From positions 133,645 to 150,228 of the forward strand of contig MU631399.1 in NCBI GenBank assembly GCA_026770615.1: 16,584 bases of DNA, read 5' to 3'. Numbering within the stretch: position 1 is the stretch's first letter; every line of letters starts with the position of its first letter. Of the stretch, positions 1 through 7,879 are shown in pieces. The position numbers were made by a program, and so were the translations under genes. Source of the stretch: Pavlovales sp. CCMP2436 (Eukaryota > Haptophyta > Pavlovophyceae > Pavlovales). The notes under the pieces are model-generated. The model did no database searches and had not been told where the DNA came from. It saw nothing but the letters and a program-made list of their open reading frames with translations.

Positions 1-480
1 TTGAGAGAAGCGCATGGGCCATCCCGCATTCCATCTCCAGTGTCTGACAGTGACTGATGACCATGATCGGACAGAGTCCGGGAAATTAGTTAGCTTCTCA
101 CGGACACCCGTAACTAATAGTTAACTTACCTTATATCTAAAGTCAACCTAGGCTCGGAACACCAAATGCACGTTCGAATGTCGTCCATTTTTATCCCGCT
201 GATGGACCGGCTGCAATTCTGATCCCAACCCGATCTCAATAAATTCTAGTTTAATCAGCTTGAATACTAGTTAAGAAAATGAGATGCACGAGATGATAAT
301 GAAGTTTGGTTCTTGTTATCCGTTTCACTCTGGTGCGTCCTCGAGGTATAAGTTAATAGACAACTAAGTTAATCATATAGGCCTAAATAGAAAGAACTAA
401 ACACTTTCAGTCTTAGATTACAGATTCTGACGGTGTGAGTGATCCAGCCAGCAGTAGTTAAACATAGTTTAAACCTATGA
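1..480. other. AT-rich non-coding stretch
   Basis: No open frame longer than about 60 codons and no recognisable RNA gene is visible here. The composition is AT-rich, unlike the GC-rich coding blocks that follow. The only local structure noticed is a short palindrome-like segment near 463-480 around TTTAAAC. It is treated as intergenic sequence or old transposon debris. Confidence 0.5.
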
Positions 481-484
481 GGTG

Positions 485-545
485 TGAAAATATCTAGAAA
501 TACGTCCGTCCCCGGCTATGGCTCAGGTCACCCCTGGCCAGGGGA
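485..545 (-). repeat. Tail fragment of the hairpin-module repeat family
   Basis: Read on the minus strand, this segment ends in GGGGACGGACGTATTTCTAG followed by ATATTT-CACAC. That is the same 3' tail as the repeat copy at 8661-8700, and it resembles the tails at 7280-7304, 10065-10090 and 10395-10420. Upstream of the tail (higher coordinates) is a perfect 14-bp palindrome CCCCTGGCCAGGGG at 531-544. A 20-bp segment at 514-533 recurs in opposite orientation at 7513-7534, with a two-base difference in length. No coding part of the family is attached, so this is a solo or truncated copy. Confidence 0.6.
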
Positions 546-796
546 AGACGAAGCCAAACGCGAAAAGTGGCCAGGATGTTCTGCGCTAAATTGCGATTTG
601 TGGATTCGGTTTTATTTTTTAGATATTATCGGCTCCCAACAACGCACTTGCTCTAATTAAATTACATGTGAAAAATTGTTACAATTTAAATTCGATCATG
701 CAAACTCTCAACTTGCGCCGCGTGCGGGAGCGCGTCCAGCAGCGACCATCATCACAGAGTGGCGAGGATCTCGCCGTGCGCCTTGCGGGGGAGCTC

Positions 797-1216
797 TCAG
801 ATCGTCGGTGCCTCGGGTGCGCGTGGCTGCACGCCCGACCGGCGCGCCCGACTGACGACAAGCGGCCGACCTACGGGCGGGACCACGTTGAGCTTCACGT
901 TGACCGCGCGCACCTCGGTCGCGTTGAGGACAAAGCGGGCATCGGGGTCGTTGCCGGCAGCCACAGGGTCCCACTCGACGAAATGCATGCCCTCGGGGTC
1001 GGCAGAGTGGCGTTCAAACCACTTGACCGCAAGCGCGATGTCGCCCTTGGTGAAGGTGGTCTGCTCGAGCTTGCCGCCTGCGTATGTGAACTCCTTAATG
1101 ATGCACGAGCCGTCGCCTGCGTCGGCACCCTGCCCAATCCAGTACCGATCCCCTGCCCCCCGCCCGCGCCCACTCTCGCGCACTTGCGGGCGCACCGATG
1201 ATGATGCAGACGACAA
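797..1216 (-). pseudogene. Inverted C-terminal domain of a transposase-like protein
   Basis: The minus-strand frame of 139 codons contains a natural-looking stretch, GDRYWIGQGADAGDG, then KGDIALAVKWFE, FVEWDP and FVLNATEVRAVNVKL. I associate this type of domain with the C-terminal end of a widespread, unclassified transposase-like family whose upstream part has the ETCLCRTC motif. Such an upstream part lies next door on the opposite strand (1226-3343), and it breaks off exactly where this domain would be expected (after GDWVVAQ near 3191). The start is not a real gene start: the frame opens in the junction sequence near 1216. The domain ends around 870 with KLNVVPPVG; the remaining codons to the stop at 797 look like random Arg/Ala-rich read-through. 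Family assignment is from memory of motifs; the inverted placement is read directly. Confidence 0.5.
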
Positions 1217-1225
1217 CTAGACGAC

Positions 1226-3343
1226 GTGGGACCTGCACGAGTTCACTCGGCAAGAACAAATCTTCCACGCGCGCGCTCAGGTGCCGATCGATGCAGACAA
1301 CGACAGCGCAGAGTTGCGCTTAACCACGCGCGCAAGAGTGTGCTCGTATCATTGCGTTATTACGCTGCCGGCTCTGCTGAGCGCGTTGCCGATCTCATCG
1401 TCGGTGCTGTGTCTGCATTCGGCGTCGGCGAGCGAGTCCTCGAGAGGCTCGAGGCGCTCGTGCCCGAGCGCGCGACTAGTGGAGACGACGCGGCGGAGAC
1501 TGCGCTCTACATTGTGTTGCGGGCGCGCGATGCCCTCTCCGAGCTCAAGAAGTGCCGGACGGAGGCGCAGCGCAGCGAGTACTACGCTGCGCTCTGCGAA
1601 CTCTCGCCAGCGGCGGTGGTCGAGCGAGAGACGGGAGGCATGGGGCGGCGGGTGAAGGCAGCGCTCGGCCTGCACCGATCGAACACAGTGTTCAACAAAT
1701 ACCGAAAGATCCGCGCTGCTTTTGCAGCCTCGGTCCAACGCAAGGAGAAGCCGATCGCTGTGGGCGATAGCGTGCTGACGCGGAGCTCCACAGTCGCGGG
1801 AGTGGTGCGCGAGCTGCGCCCCGATTCCTCTTGCACTGTCGAGTACACGGCGGAGGGCGTGAGACGCTGATTGAGTTCAAGCACGCTGGCCGCCCGACAA
1901 AGGGTGTGCGCGCTGCTGCCGCGCCGATCGGCGCGCCCGCCGAGGAAGCCGCAGTGGCCGGGACGTCTGGGCGGGCTGCTGGGGTCAGTGGGATTCGTCA
2001 GTTCGCGGCCCTCCGGCGACGGCCTATTCGACTAGCGCCTTCTGCGCGCGCCGAGCGGAAAGACAATCTTATCGCTGCTGACATAGCCAAAGTACACGCC
2101 TTCTTCTACGACAACGGTGCGGTCAGCCCGTGCACGCGCGACCGCGTGAGAAGGCGCGTCGGCCCCTACCTTTGGCAAGTCGCGCAGGCGCTGGTCGCGA
2201 TGCAGACTATGAACTCACTCTTCTCGCAGTTCCAGACCGAGAACGTCCTCTGCGGCACGGCGCTCAGCTATTCATCCTTTAAAAAGCTCGCACCGGAGGT
2301 TTGGAACCTCCGGCGCGTCAAACGCGAGACATGTTTGTGCCGTACTTGCGAACTGTACAAATGCTATCACGACGCAATGGACACGATGCCCGCCATCTTA
2401 GAGAACCCCCTCCCAGACGCAACGCCCGCCGCATCGCCCGCTGCGGAAGCGCCTGCAGCAGCACCGGCATCACCCGCTGTGGAAGCACCCGCCGTAGCAC
2501 CTGCATCGCCCGCGGCTGATGCGCCAGCTGCCTCGCTTGGCAGTGCTTGCTCAGACTACTCGAGCAAAGTCAGCCGCCTGCTCGACTTCTGCAGGCTCGA
2601 GTCCAAGCGCGAACAGGTAATCTCCATTTATGTGTGTGTTTGTGTTGAGTGTGTGTTGGAGGAGGGGGGGGCTTCTGAGTCTGTTATGCTAGAATAACTT
2701 TTTATGTGCGGTATCTACGATGTCGGGCAAGATCACGACTGACCTGGAGGCGCACGAGCACCTCGAGAAGCACTTCAATTCGGAGGCGTGGACCAAGTCG
2801 CACCAGTCCAAGATCGTCAGCGAGATCAAGATCGTGCACTTGCCGCGCGAGGTGATCGAGACCGAGCGGCAGCGTGGTGCCGCGAGCAAGTTCAGCGGCG
2901 CGGATGGCATCTCGGGCACGTACGAGTTCCTGGCGCTGACGGAGAAGTTGATCGCGGCGCGCACTTTCGGCTGCTGGTGCGAGTGCTGCTGGGATTGCGT
3001 GTGCGCTGGGGACATGGACTTGACGTGCCTGAGCCCCGCCGTAGGCTGCGGACGGCCGATGTGCGAGTGGGTCGTGCAGGAGCTGCATCAGATCGACGCG
3101 CGCACAGTGCAGAAGACGCGCATGACCGCGCAGGCGGCGGGCAAAGGGTTCGCGAAGAAGCTGCGGCCAGGAGACTGGGTGGTCGCGCAAGGGACTCGGG
3201 CGCGCTGCGCGCCCGCCACAGCGGCGGAGGCTCGGTCTCGGCCGGCTCCGAGCGCACGCGCGACAAGCGCGGCACCAGCTCGGGCGGCGTGGGCTCGGGC
3301 TCGAGCTGCACCTGGCAGCGGTGCGTTGCGAGATTCGCGTTGA
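1226..3343 (+). pseudogene. Transposase-like gene, N-terminal and central part, frameshifted
   Basis: Three adjoining plus-strand frames read as one protein. Frame 1 (to 1870) gives a helical N-terminal region (SEYYAALCELSPAAVVERE, then NTVFNKYRKIRAAF) and an SH3-like strand segment (VGDSVLTRSSTVAGVVRELR). A one-base shift near 1850-1865 is needed to enter the next frame, which continues ETLIEFKHAGR, a conserved-looking block (HAFFYDNGAVSPCTRDRVRRR, then SYSSFKKLAPEVW), the Cys motif RETCLCRTCELYKCYHDAM, and an Ala/Pro-rich linker with direct repeats (2400-2540). A GT-AG intron at 2617-2692 joins the phases correctly to a third exon with KHFNSEAWTKSHQ, a Cys-rich FGCWCECCWDC block and GDWVVAQ near 3191. 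After that the frame loses any natural character. The ordering (F-Y...S-P...R, SSF-LRP-like, CLC-C) matches an unclassified transposase-like family seen in cnidarians, stramenopiles and algae. The downstream RNase H-like part typical of that family is not seen here. The frameshift, the missing start and the missing end mark it as a pseudogene. Confidence 0.5.
2617..2692 (+). other. Probable GT-AG intron in the transposase-like gene
   Basis: The donor CAG|GTAATC follows the codons for SKREQ, and the acceptor ATGCTAG precedes an in-frame exon reading into STMSGKITTDL. Both boundaries are phase 0, and without splicing the frame stops at 2695-2697. The 76-nt insert is GT- and G-rich (TGTGTGTGTTTGTGTTG, then a run of G). 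Its composition resembles the sequence just beyond the RGG-rich exon on the other strand near 12900. Confidence 0.5.
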
Positions 3344-3632
3344 CAAGCTGCACGATCGCATGGTGCAGCGTGGGGCGCACAGCCGAGGTACTGCACTTGA
3401 GCTGTTTCCACTTCGTTGGGTCCACCGCCCGGCAGCAGCTGATCGACACCTGAACGTACTCGCGCTTGGTTGCGCTGCTCCCCGTCTCCGCGGAGTGCAC
3501 GTTGTCCTCATTGCACAAGCGCGCAAGGAGGTCATCAGCGCTTTTGCCGACAAGCACAGCGAGCGGCTCTGGCCAGCGGAGCGACATCGCAGCGGCGGGC
3601 GGATGCTGCAAGTCTAGAGCGATCCAGAGCAC
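3190..3632 (-). pseudogene. Antisense gene fragment of unknown function
   Basis: The minus-strand frame has a start at 3632 (or a second ATG at 3587, giving MSLRWPEPLAVLVGKSADDL). It reads a mixed, non-repetitive sequence with GC-rich third positions, including KREYVQVSISCC, DPTKWKQLKC and HHAIVQLVNANLATHRCQVQ. This composition is more protein-like than any plus-strand frame here. The natural character fades near 3190-3250, where the plus-strand transposase-like exon also ends, so the segment appears joined to it by a rearrangement. I do not recognise the family. It could be a 5' exon of a lost gene or part of another transposon protein. Confidence 0.3.
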
Positions 3633-3638
3633 TAGTTG

Positions 3639-3775
3639 TTCGAGAACTATGCATGGCTGCAGACAACACCTATGGGTGAGCTCACCCCTGTCCTGCCATG
3701 GCCAGCCCTAGGCGCCACCCGACGAGCAAAACCCAAAGTGGCTTCGGTCACCCTAGCATCAATGAGCGCCGGTAG
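3639..3775 (+). repeat. Direct repeat unit 1 (137 bp) within a coding frame
   Basis: Starts TTCGAGAACTATG and ends near ATGAGCGCCGGTAG. It is repeated with about 10-15% difference at 3885-4021, 246 bp (82 codons) further on, so both copies are read in the same frame: FENYAWLQTTPMGELTPVLP against FENYVYLQTTPMGELTPVLL, then WPALGATRRAKPKV in both. Each unit contains the perfect 14-bp palindrome GGGTGAGCTCACCC (here 3674-3687). Confidence 0.8.
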
Positions 3776-3884
3776 TTCGCGGCACATTCATTTGGTATCG
3801 CCCCAAACGGGCCCGCGAGACAAGCCAAGGCAAAAACGATGCCCACCGCAAGGGGGGCGATCAAAAGTCTTTAAATGGAATATA

Positions 3885-4021
3885 TTCGAGAACTATGTAT
3901 ACCTGCAGACAACACCTATGGGTGAGCTCACCCCTGTCCTACTATGGCCAGCCCTAGGCGCCACCCGCCGTGCAAAACCCAAAGTGGCCCCGGTCACTCC
4001 AGCATCAATGAGCGCCAGTAG
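3885..4021 (+). repeat. Direct repeat unit 2 (137 bp) within a coding frame
   Basis: Second copy of the unit at 3639-3775, with the palindrome GGGTGAGCTCACCC at 3920-3933. The 109 bp between the two units (3776-3884) is not repeated. The preserved frame and conserved residues suggest the duplication happened while the frame was still coding, or very recently. Confidence 0.8.
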
Positions 4022-4290
4022 CGTACTAAACTTGGCAAAACTGCGTACCGCAAGCAATGACCCCAACTTAAGTGACACAGACAGACAATTGACAGCCATA
4101 AGTGCAGCCGAAGAAGACATATTAAGGACATGCGGCAGCGCTATAAAGGACACGCTTAGTGATCTTCAAAATACCTTACCGATGCATGCAAACATGGTTG
4201 CAGTAGCAGAAGCAGCCAAGACCCTGTTCACACAGGAATATAGGCCAACATTTAGTCGATTAAAACACCCGGAGCAGCTGGAAATACTAC

Positions 4291-5634
4291 GGGAAATCCT
4301 GCCCGCACTCAAAACGCCTAGACTGGCATAGACGGCACCTTGACCGCAACCCTCTACCACATGGGTTAAGGGATCCCACGAGCTATGATGCGAACCCTCA
4401 CTTCTACCGCCTACTCAACCTCAAGCAACGTGACGAGACGCATGGCCGCTACAGGAACGCGACTCACACTGCGGCTCATACCAAATCGGATGACGAAGTA
4501 GCCAGAGTTTTAAGTACCCTGGGAGCGGTACGTCACGACCACGCCTCGAGAGCTAGAATAGTGACAGCAGAGGCGCTAAAGAAAGTGACCCGGCTCTTCA
4601 TCTCCACACGAAACGTCAACTGGCGGAGCCAGGCTGATTTGCCTCCCCACCTCCAACCCCCGGCTGTCATAAAGCTCGTGCAGAACGCATTGAGCGACTG
4701 GGGCTCAAAGGCAGTAGCAGTACACAGAGAAGCCGCCACAGTACAGCTCACAAAAAACACGCTCACGGCCCAGTGCTGGGCAATAGCGGCCACTGCGACA
4801 GGAGACATCATCACATCCGACCAACGAGCAGCACGCCATGCGCTAATAGACTGAGTTGTGAGGGATCGCTTAGAGAAGAGAGGCCCCATCAAACATGCCC
4901 CCGGCATAGGTAGAATGGCCAGTGTAGAAGCCATGTGGTTACAAGAGAGCACGACTGCTCTGCGTCTCCCACGAGTTAGGGGGCAACAGCGACACACGGA
5001 AAAGTACACCAAACACATGGCCAGATTGGTATTCAGATCATACCGCCACAATGCCGAGTGGACAGTAGAATTTCCGGCGATGGCCACCACTACAATTACC
5101 ATCGACGGAAAGCCCGAAACAATGGGCCTCATCTGCCCTCTATGCAACGCACCTAACTCACAAGAAACAAAGCATCACCTATACCACGAGTGCTCGGCAA
5201 CGGAAAAGCACCGCCACGACCTCCACCGCTCTCTCGGCAAGGAACTGTCCCCGCGCCTGGGACCCGCCAAATCAAAATCAAACTCGACACACATGATATC
5301 TCGGCCGGACTACTTCACTGGAAGGGTAGGATTAAGTGTCAAAGAAGAGCTCAGAAAGAACGACGTCGACACCGGTGACGCACCCAAGCCCGGCGACTTA
5401 CGCTACACTCTCCTACGCCATAGCCTCAGAATGCACAAATCACGCGAAGCGGCAATTGAAGCATCAGCGGCGTCCACCAAGGACAATATATCTATATACG
5501 ACGTGTATATGTTTAAGGTATTGTTGGCGGTATCGGCTAGGTATATGCTCATAGCTTTTGCATATACTCCAGCTTTAGACCGCCTGCACGCCTGCCCCAC
5601 TGTATTGCACACTAACTGGTCCCAACCCGTATGA
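4291..5634 (+). pseudogene. C-terminal region of a non-LTR reverse transcriptase-like protein, one internal stop
   Basis: One plus-strand frame runs from about 4291 to the stop at 5632-5634, interrupted only by a TGA at 4852-4854. Near residue 95 of the second half (about 5139-5200) is CPLCNAPNSQETKHHLYHEC. Its C-x2-C-x10-H-x4-C spacing and ETxxHLxxxC wording match the zinc-knuckle region after the reverse transcriptase domain in many LINE-type elements. Upstream, RLPRVRGQQRHTEKYTKHMA and YRHNAEWTVEF fit the linker usually found before that motif. No polymerase core (the YxDD region) is present, so this would be a 5'-truncated copy, common for LINEs. The last 100 residues (IYDVYMFKVLLAVSARYML) are not recognised. 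The assignment rests on one short motif and is moderate at best. Confidence 0.4.
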
Positions 5635-5639
5635 CACGG

Positions 5640-5960
5640 GTAAGCCAGTTACTGCCGTGGTCCTATCTATGTTGATGAGGACCTATAGCCCAGTGATGAG
5701 CCAATCTCAGTGTAAGTAACACAAATTTATGAGACTATTTCAGTCGTGGTTATCAGCCATTTTTGGTCTTGAGTCGCTCAGCTTTTGAACTGATCGTCTC
5801 CGTTCGTCGAAGATCTTGTAGTCTAATGTGAACCTGCCGCCCGTCGATTTCTCGACGGGCACCGACTAGCGCTGCAAGGACTAGTCGAGAGAAGAAGTAG
5901 ACCGGCGTATCCAACAATTAGCGGGCAGCAAGGAAATTGAATCAAAACACAGCATCAGCG
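5640..5960. other. Gene-free spacer between two ORFs, containing hairpins
   Basis: No coding frame is supported. The segment after the RT-like stop holds a short hairpin GGTCCT/AGGACC (about 5657-5685) and two adjoining strong hairpins at 5839-5887 (listed separately). It could be the 3' UTR of the RT-like unit, or the 5' region of the next repeat copy. Confidence 0.4.
5839..5887. other. Twin perfect hairpins
   Basis: The first hairpin, 5839-5860, has a perfect 9-bp stem (GCCCGTCGA with TCGACGGGC) and a TTTC loop. Three bases from its start to the next stem's start, 5863-5887 forms a perfect 7-bp stem (CGACTAG with CTAGTCG) around an 11-nt loop. Their adjacency and perfection argue for a folded RNA or ssDNA element, for example the end of a retroelement transcript, but no known RNA family is recognised. 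Confidence 0.6.
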
Positions 5961-5975
5961 GCCATATTACCTATA

Positions 5976-6420
5976 CAATACGAGCCCATACCCCCAACGG
6001 ACAGCATTGCTAAAAACAAGGAACCATCAGCCTTACCACCTATGCAGTATGAGCCCATACCCCCAACAGACAGAAGTACCAGCGGCCACACCACCTAAAC
6101 AATATGAGCCCATACCCCCAACGGACAGCATCGCTCAAAACAATGAACCATCAGCCTTACCTCCTATGTAGTATGAGCCCTCACTCCAAACAGACAGCAT
6201 AGCCCAAAACGAAGCACCAGCGGCCATACCACCTGTGCAGTATGGGTCCATACCCCTAACGGACAGCAGAGCCCAAAACGAGGCACCAGCGGCTATACCA
6301 TTTCCGCGGTATGAGCCCATACCCCCAACGGACAGCATCGCTCAGTATGAGCCCATGTCCCCAACGGCCATACCACCTATGCAGCAAGAGCCCATATCCC
6401 CAACGGACACCAGTGCACTG
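5976..6420 (+). repeat. Tandem 69-bp (23-codon) coding repeats, about 8 units
   Basis: Units start at about 5976, 6045, 6100, 6169, 6238, 6307, 6343 and 6382. Most steps are exactly 69 bp; the others are 55, 36 and 39. Each reads QYEPIPPTDSIAQN followed by a short variable stretch ending AIPPM. The 55-bp step shifts the frame. The unit at 6169 has TAG where its neighbours have CAG, so the array upstream of 6172 is no longer translatable with the main ORF. Two units remain in the copy at 9262-9370. Confidence 0.85.
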
Positions 6421-6960
6421 ACCACCCCTGCCAAACGAAAACGCCTGATGCGCAACCAACCTACGAATAATGAAGATTCATTAACAGGTATAAACCCGAC
6501 CATACCCTCCATGCAGCCTAAGCCCACCCTCAGGCCCAGCCGAGGCCAGCAACGCATACGCACATCAAACGTGGAAAAACGCAACCAGAGACCGTCTCGA
6601 ACCAAAACCTCATTGCTACCAGGAGCAGCCAGTCCCACCGAACTCAAAACAGGACCAGCCAGTCCCGCCACAAACCGCGAATCCGCAGCAGGCCCGTCAC
6701 GCATGCACGCACTGATCCATGACAAGTCCGTCATATTCATGCACCACTCACGCACACTGCGCTCAGCAACCAAACGGGCCCTTGAAACCGGCCAGTCACC
6801 CACGCTGTCACACCACTCGGGCGACAAAAAACCTAAAACCAAACATGAGCCAGCAAGCTCAAAAAAGTCTTCAAAACGCAAACATGAGCCAGCAAGCCCG
6901 CCACACCCCGCAACTCAAAGCCCTGCGCCCGAGGCCCATCCCCGTCAAAGGGTGGGATAG
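6235..6960 (+). CDS. Proline-rich, basic repeat protein of an unnamed mobile family (copy 1)
   Basis: The open 241 codons begin in the 23-residue repeat array (residues 1-60: QYEPIPPTDS-type units). They continue with a basic stretch (TPAKRKRLMRNQPTNNEDSL), a Pro/Arg-rich middle with repeated SLLPGAASPT, GPASPAT and AAGPSR phrases, a short conserved block HDKSVIFMHH, and a Lys-rich end with duplicated KHEPAS units, closing AHPRQRVG. No catalytic motif, membrane segment or Cys cluster is visible, so it reads as a disordered, basic nucleic-acid-binding type protein, comparable in character to a retroelement ORF1 or capsid-like protein. That role is inference only. The copy at 9232-9978 is colinear and ends in the same AHPRQRVG. 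The true N-terminus is unclear because a TAG at 6169-6171 and a frameshift break the frame just upstream. The stop is about 20 nt before hairpin A. Confidence 0.5.
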   Translation: MQYGSIPLTDSRAQNEAPAAIPFPRYEPIPPTDSIAQYEPMSPTAIPPMQQEPISPTDTSALTTPAKRKRLMRNQPTNNEDSLTGINPTIPSMQPKPTLRPSRGQQRIRTSNVEKRNQRPSRTKTSLLPGAASPTELKTGPASPATNRESAAGPSRMHALIHDKSVIFMHHSRTLRSATKRALETGQSPTLSHHSGDKKPKTKHEPASSKKSSKRKHEPASPPHPATQSPAPEAHPRQRVG

Positions 6961-7304
6961 AACGGACCGAAAAATAAGCCGCGCATATTTGTGGGTTTTG
7001 CCCCCCGGGGCAAAAATCTCAACATATGCGAGTCAGGCTAGTCAGGAGATAACGTATGGGATGTGCGAAGGTGGGCCGCGCTCGCAGACGGCGCTGCATT
7101 TTCAGACGACGCGAGGGAGGGCAGTGGAGGTCGGTCAACGCGCCATTCGAGAGTCGTCAGTCGTCGATCGTCGTGTGCCTGAACTCATCAACGGTAGGGA
7201 CGGTATCCGTGTGCTCGGGGTGGATCCCTGGATCTGAGTGTTCTTTCAACATTTAAATCCAGCGAGGTCCCCTTGGGGACGGACGTTTAACTAGAAACTT
7301 ACAC
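6961..7304 (+). repeat. Structured 3' region of the mobile family, copy 1 (hairpins A and B, CTAG tail)
   Basis: It directly follows the ORF stop. Hairpin A (6982-7030) pairs CGCATAT with ATATGCG and TTTTGCCCC with GGGGCAAAA. A spacer of about 190 nt follows, shared with copies 2 and 3 (phrases GAGAGTCGTC, GTCGTGTG and ACGGTATCCGTGTGCTC). Hairpin B (7222-7270) has stems GGATCC/GGTCC, CTGGAT/ATCCAG and TGAGTGTT/AACATTTA, the last fully paired if G-U is allowed. The conserved tail is GGACGTTTAACTAGAAACTT with ACAC after it, ending near 7304. The stem sequences differ in the other copies but remain paired. Confidence 0.75.
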
Positions 7305-7512
7305 TAGTAGGGTTTTTTAAACGGTTCGAAACATGTTTAAAATCGGCGCGCGTTAGTTATTGATCCCTGGCTCGCCCATGAAGACTTAAAGATATTCTGA
7401 AAAAATCATAAAATAGAGCTCGTTAAGCCTTACCAATCAACACTTCAAAAATCGGCGTAGCCCGTCAGGAATGCTCTCATCTCGGTAAGATGGTCTTCGT
7501 CCATAGCTGTCT
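7305..7512. other. AT-rich spacer without a gene
   Basis: No coding frame or recognised RNA was found. The only structure is a short inverted repeat, TTTAAAC ... GTTTAAA, at about 7315-7340 just beyond the copy-1 tail. The stretch separates copy 1 from the degenerate hairpin-B copy at 7513-7600. Confidence 0.4.
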
Positions 7513-7600
7513 GGGTGTGACCTGAGCCATAGCCCCCATGGCAGGTCTCCACCGGACCCAAGTGTTGATTCAATGATTGAGAAAACACTCGGGTCAGTAA
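7513..7600 (-). repeat. Degenerate hairpin-B copy
   Basis: On the minus strand the segment reads a GACCC...GGGTC stem (7555-7595) with an inner GAGTGTT/AACACTT stem, then GGGTCCGGTGGAGACCT. The latter is nearly identical to the hairpin-B right arm of the copy at 8661-9040. The tail with CTAG is absent. In its place lies GGGGGCTATGGCTCAGG, the reverse complement of part of 514-533. The arms stay paired although their bases differ from copies 1 and 2. Confidence 0.6.
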
Positions 7601-7879
7601 GTTAATGTTTGTTTGTTAGTTAGATGAATATGAATAGTTTCAATACAGCGCGAGCCTAGCTTCTGCCTCTGTTACATACATACAAATTTTCACCGAGGCG
7701 GCTGGCGGTCGAGCAGGGCTACGCACATGTATGGCTGCTTGGAAAGTTAAGTTAGTCGTGACGGGGATCGGGAGCCAGGCAGCTCGTTTGAAAGGACAGT
7801 GGGCGCGGGCCAGCGCTCGGTTCACGGGCGCGCGAGCCCTGCGGCCCCGGTGAGCGCCCTCACGCCTCAGTAGGGGCGC
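7601..7879. other. 3' flank of the TVP15-like gene
   Basis: This non-coding stretch is downstream of the minus-strand stop. On the minus strand it contains TGTAAC near 7670. TGTAA serves as a poly(A) signal in green algae, but the lineage here is unknown, so this is only a candidate site. No AATAAA was found in this stretch. Confidence 0.3.

Larger units (their letters stand above)
3636..4331 (+). pseudogene. ORF of unknown function, upstream part of a retroelement-like unit
   Basis: A 231-codon frame starts inside the first 137-bp repeat and covers both repeat units. It then has a more helical region (NLAKLRTASNDPNLSDTDRQ, AEEDILRTCGSAIKDTLSDL, HPEQLEILREILPAL). The reading is AC-rich on the plus strand, like the frames downstream and unlike the GC-rich transposase-like gene to the left. 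Near 4290-4331 the protein signal moves one base forward into the next frame (SKRLDWHRRHLDRNP), which stays open to 4851. The two frames may be one original gene with a frameshift, or two overlapping ORFs as in some retroelements. No domain is recognised in this part. Confidence 0.35.

Noticed and set aside
668..1220. Plus-strand ORFs of 153-177 codons
   Set aside because: They are antisense shadows of the minus-strand transposase-like C-terminal domain, with low-complexity Arg/Ala/Pro composition.
2892..3190. Extension of the antisense frame into the plus-strand exon
   Set aside because: Here the minus reading becomes Ser/Arg/Pro-rich, while the plus frame has conserved-looking Cys-rich motifs.
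5750..5775. Dinoflagellate spliced-leader relic (AGCCATTTTTGGTCTTGAG resembles AGCCATTTTGGCTCAAG)
   Set aside because: There is an extra T, and the last six bases do not match. A single imperfect hit without the CCGT start is likely chance.
6135..6881. Minus-strand ORFs (MLSVGGMGSY-type repeats and a 179-codon frame)
   Set aside because: They are the reverse reading of the 69-bp repeats. The plus frame keeps the shared C-terminus and stop between copies, the minus frames do not.
7265..7294. Helitron 3' end (GC hairpin, about 10 nt, then CTAG)
   Set aside because: The spacing fits in copy 1, but sequence identity between copies continues past CTAG for another 10 bases, so CTAG is not the terminus. 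No Rep/helicase protein is present.
7201..7304. Hammerhead ribozyme in the hairpin-B module
   Set aside because: CTGAGTG and GAAAC look suggestive, but the required CTGANGA core is absent in every copy and the stems do not fit the three-way hammerhead arrangement.
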